The notes under the pieces: model-generated
Seen by the model: only the letters and a program-made list of their open reading frames with translations
Databases searched by the model: none
What the model was told of the DNA's origin: nothing
Part shown: positions 8,340-15,772 of the stretch, one piece after another
Numbering within the stretch: position 1 is the first letter of the stretch
Layout of the letters: the number at the start of each line of letters is the position of its first letter
Translations under genes and position numbers: made by a program
Assembly (NCBI RefSeq): GCF_900112845.1
Contig: NZ_FONG01000025.1
Coordinates: 56,432-120,431 of the forward strand
Direction: 5' to 3'
Source of the DNA: Actinacidiphila alni
Lineage (GTDB): Bacteria > Actinomycetota > Actinomycetes > Streptomycetales > Streptomycetaceae
Length of the DNA: 64,000 nt

Positions 8340-9944
8340 ATGATCGACCAGCCAGGCCGCCCCGCGGCACCTTATGACCTGCGGCTTCCCGTGGCCGCGG
8401 GCGCGGCCCGCGCGCTGGTACTCGCCGCCGTCTTCGTCTGCGCCGCCTGCGGTCTGGTCTACGAACTCGAACTCGTCGCGCTCGCCTCCTATTTGGTGGG
8501 CGACTCCGTCACCCAGGCGTCGGTCATCCTCTCCGTGATGGTCTTCGCGATGGGCTGCGGCTCGCTGCTGGCCAAACGGCTGCGGGTGCGCGCCGCGGCC
8601 GGCTTCGCCGCCGTCGAGACGGCGCTCGCGCTGGTCGGCGGGCTGTCGGTGATGGCGCTGTACGCCTGCTTCGCCTGGGCCGGGCAGGCCCGGCTCGCGA
8701 TGATCGGCTGCGCCTTCGCGATCGGTGTGCTGATCGGCGCGGAGGTCCCGCTGCTGATGACGCTCGTGCAGCGGATCAGGCGGCAGGACGCGGGCGGCGC
8801 CGTCGCCGACCTCTTCGCCGCCGACTACGTGGGCGCCCTGGTCGGCGGCCTGGCCTTCCCCTTCCTCCTGCTGCCGCACTTCGGGCAGTTGACGGGCGCG
8901 CTGGCCACGGGCGTGGTCAACGCGGCGGCCGGCGGCGCGACCGTGCTGTGGCTCTTCCGCGACGACCTGTCGGCCCGCACCCGGTGGTGGCTGCTGGCCG
9001 CGAACGTCTCGGTGCTCGCCGTCCTGGGCGCCGCCGCTGCCGCCGCGGGACCGTTCGAGGCGGCGGCGCGGCACGCGGTGTACGGCGGCCAGGTACGGGT
9101 CGCCGAGCAGACCGGGGTGCAGGAGATCGTGCTCACCGGGGGCGGCGGGACACGCGCGCCGCTGCAACTCTTTCTGGACGGCAGGCTCCGGGTGTGCGGC
9201 ACCGACGAATTCCGCTACCACCAGGCGCTGGTGCACCCCGCGATGAACGGCCCGCACGGCCGCGTCCTGATCCTCGGCGGCGGCGACGGCCTCGCCCTGC
9301 GCGAGACGCTGCGCTACCGCGGGGTCCGCTCCGTCACCGTCGTCGACCTCGACGACGAACTCGTCCGCCTCGCCCGTACCGACCCGGGCCTCGCCGCCCT
9401 CAACAAGCACGCGTTCGAGGACCCGCGCGTCACCGCCGTCACGGCCGATGCCTTCGACTGGCTGCGCGGCCGGCGCCGCGGACCGTACGACGTGGTGATC
9501 GCCGACCTCCCCGACCCCGGGATATCGCGCAGCGCCAAGCTGTACTCGGAGGAGTTCTACGGGCTGGCCGCGCGCACCCTGGCGCCCGGCGGGCGGCTCG
9601 CGGTGCACGCGGGGACGCCCAGCGAGTCGACGCACACCTTCTGGACCATCGACGCGACGCTGCGGGCGGTCGGACTGCGGACGGCGCCGTACTGGATCGA
9701 CGGCCGGGAGTGCGGGGAGCGGCCCGGGCCCGACCGCTGGTCGGGCGCGGCGTCGCCGTCCACCACGAACTGGGGTTTCGTCCTGGCCGGGCTCGACCGC
9801 CCCCAGGTCGCCCTTCCGGTGCACCCGCCGTCCGGGCTCTGGCTGACCCCGGCGCTGCTGCGCGAGGCCGCGCGGGCGCCGCTGCCGAGCCGCCCGGAGG
9901 AGTCGCTGCCCGCCTCGACGCTGCTGCGACCGCGCGTGTCGTGA
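8340..9944 (+). CDS. Membrane-bound spermidine synthase-like protein (polyamine aminopropyltransferase family)
   Basis: The 534-residue protein has two parts. Residues 1-225 contain about seven hydrophobic segments, beginning ARALVLAAVFVCAACGLVYELELVALASYLVGDSV, a signature of the long actinobacterial SpeE relatives. Residues 240-500 form a class I methyltransferase-like aminopropyltransferase domain: LFLDGRLRVCGTDEFRYHQALVHPAM, GRVLILGGGDGLALRE (nucleoside-binding GGGDG), VVDLDDELV and DVVIADLPDPG. In true SpeE enzymes the sequence GGGDG and the Asp of DLxDP bind decarboxylated SAM and the amine. Transfer of an aminopropyl group to a polyamine at the membrane is likely, but the actual substrate of this long form is uncertain. 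Confidence 0.87.
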   Translation: MIDQPGRPAAPYDLRLPVAAGAARALVLAAVFVCAACGLVYELELVALASYLVGDSVTQASVILSVMVFAMGCGSLLAKRLRVRAAAGFAAVETALALVGGLSVMALYACFAWAGQARLAMIGCAFAIGVLIGAEVPLLMTLVQRIRRQDAGGAVADLFAADYVGALVGGLAFPFLLLPHFGQLTGALATGVVNAAAGGATVLWLFRDDLSARTRWWLLAANVSVLAVLGAAAAAAGPFEAAARHAVYGGQVRVAEQTGVQEIVLTGGGGTRAPLQLFLDGRLRVCGTDEFRYHQALVHPAMNGPHGRVLILGGGDGLALRETLRYRGVRSVTVVDLDDELVRLARTDPGLAALNKHAFEDPRVTAVTADAFDWLRGRRRGPYDVVIADLPDPGISRSAKLYSEEFYGLAARTLAPGGRLAVHAGTPSESTHTFWTIDATLRAVGLRTAPYWIDGRECGERPGPDRWSGAASPSTTNWGFVLAGLDRPQVALPVHPPSGLWLTPALLREAARAPLPSRPEESLPASTLLRPRVS

Positions 9945-10046
9945 CGCGGGCCTCGTGATGCGGGGCCTCCATGAGGGGCCCGGGAGCCGTAAAAAGTTCC
10001 TCTCGTACGACTGCTTGCCGCGTCCCCGGTGGGTAGGCTCCGGCGC

Positions 10047-11162
10047 ATGGAGCACGAGGTCTTCGTCCCGGTCAGCCCCGCCCGTATCGGTCACGCCCTG
10101 CGCGACCCCGCGCTCGTGACCGCGAGCCTGCCCGGCTGGCAGCCGGATTCCGGCTCCGGCTCCGGCTCCGACGCCGCCTCGGACGACGGGGCGGGCGCCG
10201 CGGGCCGGCTGCGGCTGCGCGTCGGCGGCTCGACGATCACCTACCGCGGTACGGTCCGCGTCTCCGGTACGGCCTCGCCCTTCGCGGCCGAGGCGAGCGG
10301 CACCGAGGTACGGGGTACGGGCGCGGTGAAGGCCACGCTGGAGATCGCGGTGGCCGAGGCCACCCGGCCGGAGCCGGGCGCGCTGCTGACCTTCCGCGGC
10401 GCGGCGCAGGCCGAGGGGCGCCTCGCGTCGTACGAGCCGGACGTCGTGGAGTCGGCCGTACGGCGGCTGCTGGACCGTTTCGCCGCGGAATTGGCGGAGC
10501 GCGCGCCGGGGGAGGCCGCTGACGCGGACGGAGACCCGGACGGCGGTCCCGTCGACGCGGCCGGGGCGACGGTGACGGGCGAGGCCGCGCTGGACCCGCG
10601 CGCGGGTGTGGCGGCCGTGGCGGCGGGCGAGGACGCGCAGGACGGTCCCGGGGCCCCGGACGGTGCCGAGGCCGCCGAGGACGTGGACCTCGCGGACGAG
10701 CCGCTCCCCGCCGAGGAGGCCGACCTGGTCGATCTGGCCGACCTGCCGGACGGCGGCACCCCTGACACGGACACGGACACCGCTCGCGTCTCCGACCTCG
10801 ACCTCACCCCCGACGAGCGGGAGCCGGAGCCCGAGGCCGACGTCGTCGACGACCTAGGCGAGCCCGTACCGTCCGCCGAGATGGACGACTTCGACCTGGT
10901 CGAGGTGGAGGTGGAGGTCCCCGAGAGCGCCGCCGCGCTGGACGACCTCGTGCCGCCCGCCGAGGCCGCGCACGCCCGCCGCACGATGATCGGCCGCAGC
11001 GCCGAGGAGGTCGACCACGCGCCGCCGCGCGGCCGGTACGCCCCGGTGCCCGCGCCGGACTCGGCGTCCGCCGCGGCCACCCTGCGCTGGGCCGCGCCCG
11101 CCGCCGCCGCGCTCGTCGCGTCGGCCGTCGTCGTCGGGCGGGTCCTGCGCCGCCGCAGGTGA
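10047..11162 (+). CDS. CoxG-like SRPBCC domain protein with acidic linker and C-terminal membrane anchor
   Basis: From ATG 10047 the protein has 371 residues in three parts. Residues 1-155 begin MEHEVFVPVSPARIGHALRDP and contain TASLPGW, the pattern of the CO dehydrogenase subunit G (CoxG)/SRPBCC family, which binds hydrophobic ligands or helps assemble or recruit molybdenum hydroxylases. Residues 160-330 are an acidic low-complexity linker rich in Asp, Glu, Ala and Pro. The last 25 residues are a hydrophobic Ala/Val helix ending in RVLRRRR, a plausible tail anchor with positive-inside flank. No CoxL/M/S genes lie nearby, so the role here is unknown. TAGGCT ends 7 nt before the ATG (leaderless start likely). 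Confidence 0.8.
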   Translation: MEHEVFVPVSPARIGHALRDPALVTASLPGWQPDSGSGSGSDAASDDGAGAAGRLRLRVGGSTITYRGTVRVSGTASPFAAEASGTEVRGTGAVKATLEIAVAEATRPEPGALLTFRGAAQAEGRLASYEPDVVESAVRRLLDRFAAELAERAPGEAADADGDPDGGPVDAAGATVTGEAALDPRAGVAAVAAGEDAQDGPGAPDGAEAAEDVDLADEPLPAEEADLVDLADLPDGGTPDTDTDTARVSDLDLTPDEREPEPEADVVDDLGEPVPSAEMDDFDLVEVEVEVPESAAALDDLVPPAEAAHARRTMIGRSAEEVDHAPPRGRYAPVPAPDSASAAATLRWAAPAAAALVASAVVVGRVLRRRR

Positions 11163-11185
11163 CACGGCCCGGTTACCCTCGTGGG

Positions 11186-11989
11186 GTGTCCAACGAGACG
11201 AAGCTGACGGCGGGCGACGCCGAACTGACCTTGCGCCCCGACCAGGGCTGCCGGATCGCCTCGCTGAAGGTCGGCGGGACCGAACTCCTGCGCCAGGGCG
11301 ACAAATTCGGCGCCTTCCTGATGGTGCCGTGGTGCGGCCGTACGGAGAACGGGGTGTTCCGCAACGGCGGCGTCACCCACCAACTCCCGGTCGACGCCCC
11401 GCCGCACGCCATCCACGGCACCGGCCGGCACACCGCCTGGCGGGAGGCCGCGCCCACGACCGGGACCACCGCCGCGTACTACTTCGACCTCGCCGAGCCC
11501 TGGCCTTACCCCGGCCGGGTCACCCACACCGTCGAGCTGGCCCCGCAGTCGGTGAAGCTGACGCTCAGCGTGGAGGCCGCCGCCGACGGCGACTCCTTCC
11601 CGGCGCAGGCCGGCTGGCACCCGTGGTGGCTGCGCAACCTCGGGCAGGGCGGCCAGGACGTCGAGTTGGCCTTCAGCGCCGCCTGGCAGGAGGAGCGCGG
11701 CGACAACCACCTGCCGAACGGCAACCGCATCGACCCCGTGCCCGGACCCTGGGACGACTGCTTCGGCATGCCGGACGGCGTGGACGTCACGCTGACCTGG
11801 CCGGCCGAGATGAAGGTCCGGGTGAACAGTGCCGCCGAGTGGGCGGTGGTCTACACCGAGCAGCCGGAGGCCGTCTGCGTCGAGCCGCAGTCCGGCCCGC
11901 CGAACGGCCTCAACACCCTGCCGCGCCTGGTCACGCCGATCGACCCGCTGGAGATCAGCACCGTGTGGTCGTGGGAGCGGATCGGCTGA
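11186..11989 (+). CDS. Aldose 1-epimerase family protein (galactose mutarotase-like)
   Basis: The GTG at 11186 follows TACCCT by 6 nt and gives 267 residues. An in-frame GTG at 11159 that overlaps the previous stop (GTGA) would add nine. The fold signature is clear: AELTLRPDQGCRIASLKVGGTELL at the start, VPWCGRTENGVF, the conserved His in AIHGTGRHTAW near residue 75, AGWHPWWLR near 140, and the catalytic-type Glu in VCVEPQSGPPNGLN near 230. Aldose epimerases interconvert alpha and beta anomers of sugars. The family also contains glucose-6-phosphate epimerases, so the sugar is not certain. Confidence 0.85.
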   Translation: MSNETKLTAGDAELTLRPDQGCRIASLKVGGTELLRQGDKFGAFLMVPWCGRTENGVFRNGGVTHQLPVDAPPHAIHGTGRHTAWREAAPTTGTTAAYYFDLAEPWPYPGRVTHTVELAPQSVKLTLSVEAAADGDSFPAQAGWHPWWLRNLGQGGQDVELAFSAAWQEERGDNHLPNGNRIDPVPGPWDDCFGMPDGVDVTLTWPAEMKVRVNSAAEWAVVYTEQPEAVCVEPQSGPPNGLNTLPRLVTPIDPLEISTVWSWERIG

Positions 11990-12087
11990 GCGGCACCCAC
12001 CCCCGGGAGGAGCGGCCCGGAGGTCCGGCCCGGCTCTGAGGTCCGGCCCGGAGGGACCGGGAGGGGCGGCACGCGATACTGGTCGGC

Positions 12088-12630
12088 ATGAGTGACCAGA
12101 CGCGTGACGCGCTGCTGCGGCAGATCAAGGACAAGGCCGTGGTGCACGGCAAGGTGACCCTTTCCTCCGGCCTGGAGGCCGACTTCTACGTCGATCTGCG
12201 CCGGATCACCCTGGACGGTGAGGCCGCGCCGCTCGCCGGTCAGGTGATGCTCGACCTGACCGCCGAGCTGGACTTCGACGCGGTGGGCGGGCTGACGCTC
12301 GGCGCCGACCCGGTCGCCACCTCGATGCTGCACGCCGCCGCGGCGCGCGGGCAGCGGCTGGACGCGTTCGTGGTCCGCAAGGCGAACAAGGCGCACGGGC
12401 TGCAGCGCCGTATCGAGGGCACCGAGGTCAAGGGCCGCCGGGTGCTGGTGGTCGAGGACACCTCGACCACCGGCGGGTCGCCGCTGACCGCGGTCGAGGC
12501 GGTCCGGGAGGCGGGCGGCGAGGTGGTGGCCGTCGCCGTCATCGTGGACCGCGGCGCCGCGGGCGCGGTCGCCGACGCCGGGCTGCCGTATCTGGCCGCG
12601 TACTCGCTGGACGACCTCGGCCTGGCGTGA
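12088..12630 (+). CDS. pyrE: Orotate phosphoribosyltransferase
   Basis: The 180-residue protein matches actinobacterial OPRTase in length and sequence. It has VTLSSGLEADFYVDLRR near residue 20 (orotate/PRPP contact region), a central GGLTLGADPVA, the flexible-loop Lys in VRKANKAHGLQRRIEG, and the PRPP-binding motif VLVVEDTSTTGGSPL near residue 120. It makes OMP from orotate and PRPP in the cytosol, the fifth step of UMP synthesis. It is encoded away from the other pyr genes, which is usual in Streptomyces. The ATG follows GATACT (12075-12080) by 7 nt with no Shine-Dalgarno sequence. Confidence 0.97.
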   Translation: MSDQTRDALLRQIKDKAVVHGKVTLSSGLEADFYVDLRRITLDGEAAPLAGQVMLDLTAELDFDAVGGLTLGADPVATSMLHAAAARGQRLDAFVVRKANKAHGLQRRIEGTEVKGRRVLVVEDTSTTGGSPLTAVEAVREAGGEVVAVAVIVDRGAAGAVADAGLPYLAAYSLDDLGLA

Positions 12631-12704
12631 CCGGCATGACCGGTGCGACAGGCATGACCGGCGTGATCGGTGTGACAGGCACGACCGGCGTGACCGGGCG
12701 CTGA
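12625..12704 (+). repeat. Eight imperfect 9-bp tandem repeats after pyrE
   Basis: Starting at the pyrE stop codon there are about eight copies of a 9-bp unit of consensus CRTGACCGG (variants CGTGATCGG, TGTGACAGG, CACGACCGG). In one frame, ATG at 12636 to TGA at 12702, they form a 22-codon open frame reading as Gly-X-Thr-like triplets, so it looks like a tiny collagen-like peptide. No ribosome site precedes it; it is more likely a minisatellite in the 3' untranslated region. Confidence 0.75.
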
Positions 12705-12742
12705 CACCGCGTTCCGCGGCGGGTCCTGACCTGCGGTTTTCC

Positions 12743-12780
12743 GGCCTCCGGAGTGTTCCACGTGAAACACTCCGGAGGCC
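12743..12780. terminator. Perfect 15-bp hairpin containing the parS-like site
   Basis: Arms 12743-12757 and 12766-12780 (GGCCTCCGGAGTGTT and its exact complement) enclose an 8-nt loop. It lies 113 bp after pyrE and could terminate pyrE transcripts, although no T tract follows. The top of the hairpin coincides with a parS-like sequence. Confidence 0.6.
12754..12769. promoter_or_regulatory. parS-like ParB-binding site
   Basis: TGTTCCACGTGAAACA differs at one of 16 positions from the Streptomyces parS consensus TGTTTCACGTGAAACA. In Streptomyces, ParB binds many parS copies clustered within a few hundred kb of oriC. The pyrE-fbaA interval is placed on the oriC side of the chromosome in S. coelicolor (from memory), so this could be a genuine peripheral parS. 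Confidence 0.65.
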
Positions 12781-12926
12781 GTCGTACGTCCGGCGTCCAC
12801 CCCTTGTACGCGGAGGTGGTGTATCCGTTCGAGTCTGGGAGGATGGGGGCGACGATGACGTCGCCACGCCAGTCAGGCCAGCACGGCCGCAGCAGGACCA
12901 CCCGCAGATCATGAGGAGCGGACACG

Positions 12927-13949
12927 ATGCCCATCGCAACCCCCGAGGTCTACAGCGAGATGCTCGACCGGGCGAAGGCAGGCAAGTTCGCCTACCCGGC
13001 CATCAACGTCACCTCGTCGCAGACCCTGCATGCCGCGCTGCGCGGCCTCGCCGAGGCGGAGAGCGACGGCATCATCCAGATCTCCACCGGTGGTGCGGAG
13101 TTCCTGGGCGGGCAGTACAACAAGGACATGGTGACGGGTGCGGTCGCGCTCGCCGAGTTCGCGCACATCGTGGCCGAGAAGTACCCGGTCACGGTCGCGC
13201 TGCACACCGACCACTGTCCGAAGGACAAGCTGGACGCGTATGTGCGCCCGCTGCTGAAGGTCTCGCAGGAGCGGGTGGCCGCGGGCCGCGACCCGCTGTT
13301 CCAGTCCCACATGTGGGACGGCTCCGCCGAGAACCTGGACGACAACCTCGCCATCGCCAAGGAACTGCTGGCCGAGGCAGTCAAGGCCAAGATCATCCTG
13401 GAGATGGAGATCACCCCGACCGGCGGTGAGGAGGACGGCGTCTCGCACGAGATCAACGACAACCTCTACACCACGGTGGACGACGCCTTCCGTACGGTCG
13501 AGGCCGTGGGCCTGGGCGAGCAGGGCCGCTACCTGCTGGCCGCCTCCTTCGGCAACGTCCACGGCGTCTACAAGCCGGGCAACGTGGTGCTGCGTCCGGC
13601 GATCCTCAAGGAGCTGCAGGACGCGGTCGCCCAGAAGTACGGCAAGGCCAACGCCTTCGACTTCGTCTTCCACGGCGGCTCCGGCTCCACGCTGGAGGAG
13701 ATCAACGAGGCGCTGGAGAACGGCGTCGTCAAGATGAACATCGACACCGACCTGCAGTACGCCTTCACCCGGCCGGTCGCGGACCACATGTTCCGCAACT
13801 ACGACGGTGTGCTGAAGGTCGACGGCGAGGTCGGCAACAAGAAGACCTACGACCCGCGCGTGTGGGGCAAGGCCGCCGAGGCGGGCATGGCCGCGCGCGT
13901 CGTCGTCGCCGCCGAGAACCTGCGGTCGGCGGGCAACAAGCGGAAGTAA
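12927..13949 (+). CDS. fbaA: Class II fructose-bisphosphate aldolase
   Basis: A 340-residue zinc-dependent aldolase of the long (class IIA) type. Visible active-site parts are ALHTDHCPKDKLD near residue 92 (zinc His and catalytic Asp), EMEITPTGGEEDGV near 155 (typical class II loop), ASFGNVHGVYKPGNV near 207 (zinc His) and FVFHGGSGS near 247 (zinc His, phosphate site), then MNIDTDLQYA. It cleaves fructose-1,6-bisphosphate to GAP and DHAP in glycolysis and runs in reverse in gluconeogenesis. GAGGAG stands 10 nt before the ATG. It forms a separate unit from pyrE, with the parS-like hairpin between them and a terminator after it. Confidence 0.97.
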   Translation: MPIATPEVYSEMLDRAKAGKFAYPAINVTSSQTLHAALRGLAEAESDGIIQISTGGAEFLGGQYNKDMVTGAVALAEFAHIVAEKYPVTVALHTDHCPKDKLDAYVRPLLKVSQERVAAGRDPLFQSHMWDGSAENLDDNLAIAKELLAEAVKAKIILEMEITPTGGEEDGVSHEINDNLYTTVDDAFRTVEAVGLGEQGRYLLAASFGNVHGVYKPGNVVLRPAILKELQDAVAQKYGKANAFDFVFHGGSGSTLEEINEALENGVVKMNIDTDLQYAFTRPVADHMFRNYDGVLKVDGEVGNKKTYDPRVWGKAAEAGMAARVVVAAENLRSAGNKRK

Positions 13950-13983
13950 CGCGTCACGCGCCCCCGGGGCGTGTCACGGATGC

Positions 13984-14010
13984 GGCCCCCGGCAACTGCC
14001 GGGGGCCTTT
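13984..14010 (+). terminator. Rho-independent terminator of fbaA
   Basis: GGCCCCCGGCA (13984-13994) pairs with TGCCGGGGGCC (13997-14007), followed by TTT. The hairpin starts 35 bp after the fbaA stop. Confidence 0.8.
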
Positions 14011-14039
14011 CCCGTCCCGGCTCGGGCAGACTGGAACCC

Positions 14040-14453
14040 ATGGCCATCAACGAGAACCTGCTCGGGGGACCCGCCCCGACCCATCTGCCCGACGACCCGG
14101 AGCCGCGCGAGCTGCTCGCCTCCGGCACCGCGCCCGCCGAGGTCGCGGCCAAGTACCCGGCCTCCTCGCTGGTCTGGGCGCAGCTCTCCGACGACGCCTT
14201 CGAGGCCGGCCGCGTCGTGGAGTCGTACGCCTACGCCCGTACCGGCTACCACCGCGGCCTGGACGCGCTGCGGCGCGCGGGCTGGAAGGGGCACGGGCCC
14301 GTGCCGTTCGAGCACGAGCCGAACCGCGGCTTCCTGCGGGCCCTGCACGCGCTGGCCCGCGCCGCCCAGGCGATCGGCGAGCAGGACGAGTACGAGCGCT
14401 GCACGGTCTTCCTGCGGGACAGCTCGCCGACGGCCGCCGACACGCTGAGCTGA
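14040..14453 (+). CDS. DUF3151 family protein
   Basis: A 137-residue soluble protein starting MAINENLLGGPAPTHLPDDP, a start conserved in the actinobacterial DUF3151 family. The body is helical and Ala-rich, with WAQLSDDAFEAGRVVESYAYARTGYHRGLDALRRAGWKG, FEHEPNRGFLRALHALARAAQAIGE and DEYERCTVFLRDSSP. The alternating helices look TPR-like (inference). The gene usually sits beside fbaA in this order, but no function is established. CAGACT (14027-14032) precedes the ATG by 7 nt, so it may be leaderless. Confidence 0.85.
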   Translation: MAINENLLGGPAPTHLPDDPEPRELLASGTAPAEVAAKYPASSLVWAQLSDDAFEAGRVVESYAYARTGYHRGLDALRRAGWKGHGPVPFEHEPNRGFLRALHALARAAQAIGEQDEYERCTVFLRDSSPTAADTLS

Positions 14454-14499
14454 CCCGGACGCCCCTGGCCCGGGCGCCGGCGCCCTCCGGCCACCCGGC

Positions 14500-14548
14500 C
14501 GACATTCCGCGTTCACGCGCGTCCCACCAGCGGGAACGCGGAATGTCG
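14500..14548. repeat. Perfect 15-bp inverted repeat between the DUF3151 and DUF3152 genes
   Basis: CGACATTCCGCGTTC (14500-14514) and its exact complement (14534-14548) flank a 19-nt spacer. No T tract follows. It may be a terminator for the DUF3151 gene or an operator for the DUF3152 gene. Confidence 0.7.
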
Positions 14549-14688
14549 CAGTCCTGCCACAACGGCGGCCCACCGTTCCTGCTCCCGTACTGGTGTGCGA
14601 TTCTGCTCCGTGTTGTTCACACGCAGCACGGGCGCGACCGGCCGGGGGGCCGGGTCCCGGTGATCGCTGCACAGGCGCAGGGGGAGTC

Positions 14689-15630
14689 TTGGCACAGCGA
14701 CGCCGTCAGCAGGGCCGACGCCGGGCGAAGAGGCGTGCGGCCTTCGCCGTACCGGTCATGGCCGTCACGCTGATCATGGTCACCGCGGGAGTCGGCCTCG
14801 CCGCCTGGCAGCACGGCAGGAACGCCGACTCCGCCGCCGCCATCGACCACGGCCTCACCGCGAGCACCGGCCCCGCGGGCGACCGCAATGGCGCCGGTGC
14901 CGACGGTACGAGCGACGGCAAAGGTGACGGCAAGGGCAGCGGCGACGGCAGCGGCGACCCGGCGGGCACCACCCCGCCCGCCTCGCCGTCCACCCCGCAC
15001 CGCACACCCACCGCGACACCCACCGCGACGCCGACCACGACCCACAAGGCGGCCCCGGCCTCGGTCCCGGTCTCCGGCTCCGGCCGCTTCAGCACCGCCG
15101 ACGCCAACGGCAAGGCGTCCGGGCACGGCACGATCCGCCGCTACAAGGTCGAGGTCGAGGGCGGTATCGACCTGTCCGCGAGCGACGCCGCCCACGAGAT
15201 CGCCGACATCCTCGCCGACCCGCGCGGCTGGACCGCGGACGGGCACGACGGCTTCCAGCTCGTTTCCTCCGGCCGCGCCGACTTCGTGGTCAAGATCGCC
15301 ACCCCGAACACCGTCGACGCCATCTGCGGCGCCGCGGGACTGCTCACCCGCGGCGAGGTCAACTGCGACGTCGGCTCCACCGTCGTCGTCAACCTCAAGC
15401 GCTGGATGCTCGGCTCGCCGGAATTCACGGGCCCGATCGAGGGCTACCGCGCCCTGATCATCAACCACGAGGTCGGCCACCGCATCGGTCACGGCCACGA
15501 GGCGTGCCCCGGTCCCGGCCGGTTCGCCCCCGTGATGATGCAGCAGATCAAGGGCCTCAACGGCTGCAAGGCCAACGAATGGCCCTACGACGGACGGGGC
15601 AGGTACGTCGGCGGCCCGCACGTCGCCTGA
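14689..15630 (+). CDS. DUF3152 protein, membrane-anchored putative zinc metalloprotease
   Basis: A TTG at 14689, preceded by AGGGGGAG, gives 313 residues: a basic start (RRRQQGRRRAKRR), one membrane helix (about residues 20-42), a Ser/Thr/Pro/Gly linker to about residue 120, and a C-terminal DUF3152 domain exposed outside the cell. The domain contains NHEVGHRIGHGHEACPGPG near residue 260. This fits HExxHxxGxxH exactly, the zinc-binding motif of metzincins, and a PVMMQQ segment follows where a Met-turn would be expected. The known family label says only DUF3152; zinc peptidase activity is inferred from the motif. Cys residues in AICGAAG, NCDVGS, EACPG and NGCKAN could form disulfides. Confidence 0.82.
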   Translation: MAQRRRQQGRRRAKRRAAFAVPVMAVTLIMVTAGVGLAAWQHGRNADSAAAIDHGLTASTGPAGDRNGAGADGTSDGKGDGKGSGDGSGDPAGTTPPASPSTPHRTPTATPTATPTTTHKAAPASVPVSGSGRFSTADANGKASGHGTIRRYKVEVEGGIDLSASDAAHEIADILADPRGWTADGHDGFQLVSSGRADFVVKIATPNTVDAICGAAGLLTRGEVNCDVGSTVVVNLKRWMLGSPEFTGPIEGYRALIINHEVGHRIGHGHEACPGPGRFAPVMMQQIKGLNGCKANEWPYDGRGRYVGGPHVA

Positions 15631-15772
15631 CCCGCGCCGGACGGGACGGCGGCTCCCGACGGCCGCCGACAGCAGCCGCGTGTCACCTCCTTCGGGCCTT
15701 GCCGGATCCGGCCGCACCGCAGATGATCGCGGCGTAGCCCGGTGACCCCGGGTCCCTTCTGGAGGTAACACC

